Of a DNA stretch of 6,334 nucleotides, positions 3,198 to 6,334 are shown piece by piece. This stretch comes from Candidatus Roizmanbacteria bacterium CG22_combo_CG10-13_8_21_14_all_34_12 (GTDB taxonomy: Bacteria > Patescibacteriota > Microgenomatia > UBA1406 > GWC2-37-13): assembly GCA_002786595.1 (NCBI GenBank), contig PCTC01000015.1, positions 1 to 6,334 on the forward strand. The letters run 5' to 3'. A model generated the notes under the pieces. It did not search any database, was not told the DNA's origin, and saw only the letters and a program-made list of their open reading frames with translations. How positions within the stretch are numbered: the stretch's first letter is position 1; each line of letters opens with the position of its first letter. Position numbers and translations under genes: made by a program.

Positions 3198-5732
3198 ATG
3201 TATCTACCTCAACGGTTGCGATTTCGTTCTCAATACGATAAAGAAAAACTGTTGGCTAAATTTTTGTTTTTTTTGACAGGGGCCGTTATTTTAGGATTTA
3301 TTTTTTTGTTTATACTCTTTGCCTGGTATGCAAAGGACCTGCCCTCGCCTTCTAAACTTTCGGCTCAAACCGGCTACTCGACTGTATTTTATGACCGCGA
3401 CGGCAAGGTTCTTTATGACATGTATAAAGATAAAAACCGTGTCCCAGTAACTTTTGAAGAGATTCCAAAGACACTTCGAGAGGCAACGATCGCCATCGAG
3501 GATAAAAATTTTTATAAGCATGGTGGCTTTTCCCAAACTGGCATGATTAGAGCTGTTTTTAATATGTTTTTAGGTAAAGGATTACAGAGTGGATCAACAA
3601 TTACCCAACAATTAATAAAAAATGTTTTATTAACTAATCGTCAAACAATAACCCGCAAAGTCCAAGAAATTATTCTTTCTTTTGAGGTAGAACGACGATA
3701 CAAAAAAGACGAAATACTCCTTATGTATTTGAATGAGGCGCCTTATGGTGGTAGTTACTGGGGGGTTGGCACGGCCGCCAAAGCTTATTTTGGAAAGTCT
3801 GTCAAAGATCTTAGTTTGACAGAATCGGCCATTCTGGCCGGATTGCCCCAATCCCCGAGTCTTTATTCCCCTTTCATCGGAAAAAACGACGCTTGGAAAA
3901 ATCGGACAAAAAGTGTGCTTCGTCGAATGCGTGAAGATGGATATATTACTCGTGAACAGGAAAATACTGCCTTAAAAAGAGTTGAATTGACAAGGTTTAG
4001 CGCCCCCAAGATTTTAATAGAAGCTCCTCATTTTGTCTTTTACGTCAAGGACCAAATTGAAAACGAGTACGGATCAAAGATTATTGATCGAGGCGTAAAA
4101 ATTAAAACAACTTTGTCTTTAGATGTTCAACAAACCGCTGAAAAAATTGTTAAAGAAGAAATTGCTAAATTAAAGGACTTTAACGTCACCAATGGCGCTG
4201 TTGTAGTTCTTGATTCAAAAACAGGAGAGATTCTGGCCATGGTTGGCTCCTATGATTTTAATGATGAAAAATTTGGAAAATTTAATGTGGCCGAACTGGG
4301 TCAACGTCAACCTGGAAGTACTTTAAAACCGTTTACTTACGGACTTGCTTTTGAAAAAGGTTATACTCCTTCATCAATATTTATGGATGTCAAGACGGTC
4401 TTTCCCGATCAAGGCACGGAGGATTATATTCCTGTTAATTATGACGGTAAATTCAGAGGTCCGGTCCAACTCAGATTTGCACTTGGCAATTCTATCAACC
4501 TTTCAGCTGTTAAATCATTGGCAGTACTCGGTGTTCGTGATTTTTTAACCAAATTAAACGATCTTGGAATGCCTACATTTGCACCAAATTCAGAAAATCT
4601 AAAACGTTTTGGACTTTCCTTGACTCTGGGTGGTGGTGAGACAACTTTGCTTAATTTAACTTCGGCTTATTCAGTATTGGCAACCGGCGGCTTGAAACAT
4701 GATGTTAGTTCAATTGGAGATATTACTGATTTTAGAGGAAAAAATATTTTTAAAAAAGTTAAGACCCAGGAAAAACGAGTATTTTCTTCAGAGGTTTCAT
4801 TTTTACTTTCCCATATTTTATCTGATAATAATGCCCGGATGGAGGAATTTGGTCCCAATTCTTATCTTAATGTTCCCGGAAAAACGGTCGCTGTCAAAAC
4901 CGGAACAACTGATGATAAACGGGATAACTGGACAGTTGGTTACACTAAATCGATTACCGTTGGAGTTTGGGTAGGTAACAATGATAACAGTAAAATGAAT
5001 CCAAAAATTGCCTCCGGCGCTACTGGAGCCTCCCCAATTTGGTACAGAATCATGCGTGAGTTACTTAAAAAATACGATGATGGAATAATGGATAAACCGG
5101 ACAAAGTCAAAGCTTTGACAATCGATGCATTTTTGGGCGGACTTCCAAAAGACGGTTATCCAACCAGATCAGAATATTTTATTGAAGGATCTGAACCAAA
5201 AGATATCTCACCTTGGTATAAGAAAATAAAAATATCAAAAGCTAACGGAAAACTTGCCAATGAAGTTGAGATAAAAAGTGGTAATTATGAAGAGAAAGAT
5301 TTTATTATTATTTCGGAAAGCGATCCAGTTTCAACTGACGGTAAGAACCGTTGGCAGGAAGCCATTAATTCCTGGGCTGGTCAACAAGATGATAAATTTA
5401 AGCCACCGACGGAGACTTCGGATGCTTCTTCCGACTCAGTGATTGTCTCTATCAAGAGTCCGTCAAATCAAACAACTGTTTCTTCAGGAAATCTAAATAT
5501 AAAGGCAAAAATTATATCTATTGATAAATTAAAAAATGTTAAAGTTAAACTAAACGGTGCTGAAATCAAAAACTGGAATGAAGATAAGAAGGATATTGAT
5601 GAAAATATTGCTGTTCTGGAGGGGGTTTATGAACTTCAAATCGTAGCCACTAATGAAAAAGAGAAGCAGGGTGAGTCGACTATTAAGTTTGGAGTAGATA
5701 AGCCTTGGGATTATGCAACTCCAACTCCATAA
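3198..5732 (+). CDS. Class A penicillin-binding protein (PBP1A-type transglycosylase/transpeptidase) with C-terminal Ig-like domain
   Basis: A bifunctional peptidoglycan synthase, 844 aa, that polymerises lipid II and cross-links stem peptides outside the membrane. A cytosolic basic N-terminus precedes one transmembrane helix (about 21-45). The GT51 glycosyltransferase domain follows: EDKNFYKHGG (catalytic Glu101), GSTITQQLIKN (132-142), RKVQE (153-157, second Glu) and LTESAILAGLPQSPS (207-221). The transpeptidase domain (about 330-625) has all three motifs: STLK (Ser374 nucleophile, Lys377), SIN (432-434) and KTGT (567-570). A polar linker leads to an Ig-like beta domain (about 745-833) ending in a short PTP tail. 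The reading frame is open upstream to an ATG at 3024, but that extension is antisense to the kinase and lies upstream of the promoter, so 3198 is chosen. The gene is convergent with pheT and divergent from the kinase, a possible but unproven regulator. Confidence 0.95.
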   Translation: MYLPQRLRFRSQYDKEKLLAKFLFFLTGAVILGFIFLFILFAWYAKDLPSPSKLSAQTGYSTVFYDRDGKVLYDMYKDKNRVPVTFEEIPKTLREATIAIEDKNFYKHGGFSQTGMIRAVFNMFLGKGLQSGSTITQQLIKNVLLTNRQTITRKVQEIILSFEVERRYKKDEILLMYLNEAPYGGSYWGVGTAAKAYFGKSVKDLSLTESAILAGLPQSPSLYSPFIGKNDAWKNRTKSVLRRMREDGYITREQENTALKRVELTRFSAPKILIEAPHFVFYVKDQIENEYGSKIIDRGVKIKTTLSLDVQQTAEKIVKEEIAKLKDFNVTNGAVVVLDSKTGEILAMVGSYDFNDEKFGKFNVAELGQRQPGSTLKPFTYGLAFEKGYTPSSIFMDVKTVFPDQGTEDYIPVNYDGKFRGPVQLRFALGNSINLSAVKSLAVLGVRDFLTKLNDLGMPTFAPNSENLKRFGLSLTLGGGETTLLNLTSAYSVLATGGLKHDVSSIGDITDFRGKNIFKKVKTQEKRVFSSEVSFLLSHILSDNNARMEEFGPNSYLNVPGKTVAVKTGTTDDKRDNWTVGYTKSITVGVWVGNNDNSKMNPKIASGATGASPIWYRIMRELLKKYDDGIMDKPDKVKALTIDAFLGGLPKDGYPTRSEYFIEGSEPKDISPWYKKIKISKANGKLANEVEIKSGNYEEKDFIIISESDPVSTDGKNRWQEAINSWAGQQDDKFKPPTETSDASSDSVIVSIKSPSNQTTVSSGNLNIKAKIISIDKLKNVKVKLNGAEIKNWNEDKKDIDENIAVLEGVYELQIVATNEKEKQGESTIKFGVDKPWDYATPTP

Positions 5733-5759
5733 AGGGTCAGTCCCTTTAGGGTCAGACCC
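5731..5759. repeat. Tandem GGGTCAG[T/A]CCC palindromes between convergent genes; possible bidirectional terminator
   Basis: Two 12-base units, AGGGTCAGTCCC (5733-5744) and AGGGTCAGACCC (5748-5759), differ at one base and are spaced 15 bp apart. The first sits in a hairpin with perfect 6-bp arms AAAGGG/CCCTTT (5731-5736, 5742-5747). The second is an odd-length perfect palindrome, GGGTCAGACCC (5749-5759). They overlap the PBP stop codon and contain the pheT stop codon. The motif resembles REP-type elements linked to Y1/RAYT transposases, from memory only. No long U-tract follows on either strand, so terminator function is uncertain. Confidence 0.7.
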
Positions 5760-6334
5760 CATTTAGTTCCTGTTTTGCTTCTTCTTCGGTGATGTTGCGG
5801 TCGGGTGAGGAATAATAAAAACGGAGGGTTAATTTATTTTCGAAAAGCGTGACGACCTCAATTTTCTGCAGTAACTTTGATTTTTCTGCCAATTGAGATA
5901 TCACCTCATAGGTGTGACCTGGTCCTATTTTAAATGTTTTATCTAATTTAATAACAGCGAAAGGATGAATAGGTTTGTATGTAGGTACTAATTTAGAGTT
6001 ATCAATTAAAGATTGGAAATCGAGCTCGATCATGTATACCCCGTCTTTTTCGACTATTTCTGGAATAGGCAAAGTATTAATGTTTAATTCTTTGTAAATA
6101 CCTTCAATAATGCCTTTGAGGTCTGAATAATCAGTATTTACGGCGATTCCAACCTTGTATATTTCATCTGGAAGATCACCTTTTTTTGGAAAATAAACTT
6201 TAGCTATTTCAAATAATCTTAAAACATCTTTTTTTCCGGAATTGTCTTTAATATTCTTGAATAATGAAACTATTGGGTTTGTTCTTAAATATTCAATATC
6301 TTTTGATAGAGTGTTAGAAAGACGCAAGTGGTCT
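5752..6334 (-). CDS. pheT: Phenylalanyl-tRNA synthetase beta subunit, C-terminal part (runs off right edge)
   Basis: PheT pairs with PheS to charge tRNA-Phe in the cytoplasm. The last 193 codons are visible; the frame is open to the window edge, and the TTG at 6325-6327 is an internal Leu codon, not a start. Residues 3-46 of the visible part (LRLSNTLS, EYLRTNP, VLRLFEIAKVYF) match the PheT core module 'vrlsNPls.e..yLRtsLlp.ll...lFEiG.vf'. From about residue 118 on (PIHPFAVIKLD to SSPDRNITEEEA, 174-186) is the FDX-ACB fold that contacts the tRNA anticodon stem. The protein stops soon after ITEEEA, so the usual last helix looks shortened. The final Asn-Gly-Val and the TGA lie in or beside the GGGTCAGACCC repeat, suggesting the repeat reshaped the C-terminus. 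It converges with the PBP gene, 19 bp apart. Confidence 0.88.
   Translation of the reverse strand, partial: DHLRLSNTLSKDIEYLRTNPIVSLFKNIKDNSGKKDVLRLFEIAKVYFPKKGDLPDEIYKVGIAVNTDYSDLKGIIEGIYKELNINTLPIPEIVEKDGVYMIELDFQSLIDNSKLVPTYKPIHPFAVIKLDKTFKIGPGHTYEVISQLAEKSKLLQKIEVVTLFENKLTLRFYYSSPDRNITEEEAKQELNGV

Noticed and set aside
5550..5762. Minus-strand 70-codon ORF across the PBP 3' end
   Set aside because: It overlaps the PBP Ig-like domain coding region antisense and begins in the pheT end and repeat; no protein features.
5752..6327. TTG at 6327 as the start of an independent gene
   Set aside because: The frame stays open to the edge and the residues across it continue the PheT core motif, so it is an internal leucine codon.

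Overview
The window looks like an ordinary chromosomal stretch from an AT-rich bacterium with a compact genome, most likely Candidate Phyla Radiation / Patescibacteria, with Microgenomates as my best guess. The reasons are the tight gene spacing, the lack of Shine-Dalgarno motifs before every start I could inspect, promoter -10 boxes placed so that transcripts begin at or next to the ATG, and the style of the TrpR-like and class A PBP proteins. TGA serves as a stop codon (small ORF, pheT), so the code is standard bacterial rather than the TGA=Gly code of Gracilibacteria/SR1. The placement is inference, since no rRNA or other marker is present.

Layout, left to right. Positions 1-469 (minus) hold the first 156 codons of RecG helicase, which runs off the left edge. 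A 36-residue membrane micro-protein gene (473-583, minus) sits 3 bases upstream of recG. Next on the minus strand come a secreted or anchored staphylococcal-nuclease-like protein with a Cys-rich tail (624-1301) and a YerC/TrpR-superfamily DNA-binding protein (1413-1853). After a 270-bp spacer with no recognisable gene comes a soluble Ser/Thr protein kinase (2150-3151, minus). Divergent from the kinase, across only 46 bp, is a class A penicillin-binding protein (3198-5732, plus). It converges on the 3' end of pheT (5752-6334, minus, running off the right edge).

The most interesting structure is a family of three near-identical 26-bp palindromes at 594-619, 1385-1410 and 1854-1879. They abut the ends of the minus-strand genes. 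The TrpR-like gene fills the space between copies 2 and 3 almost to the base, and the nuclease gene lies between copies 1 and 2. Each copy also lies directly 5' of a minus-strand gene. Two readings fit: the palindromes are operators of the TrpR-like protein (a local regulon of regulator, nuclease and micro-protein/recG), or they are the terminal hairpins of a small mobile or multi-copy gene cassette. Neither is proven here.

A second, unrelated repeat, built on GGGTCAG[T/A]CCC, fills the 19-bp gap between the PBP and pheT genes and supplies the pheT stop codon. The kinase/PBP intergenic region is a compact divergent promoter in which each gene's -10 box occupies the other's -35 position. This would make the two genes compete for RNA polymerase, and it fits a possible link between the kinase and cell-wall synthesis. 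I saw no tRNA, rRNA, CRISPR array or transposase gene.
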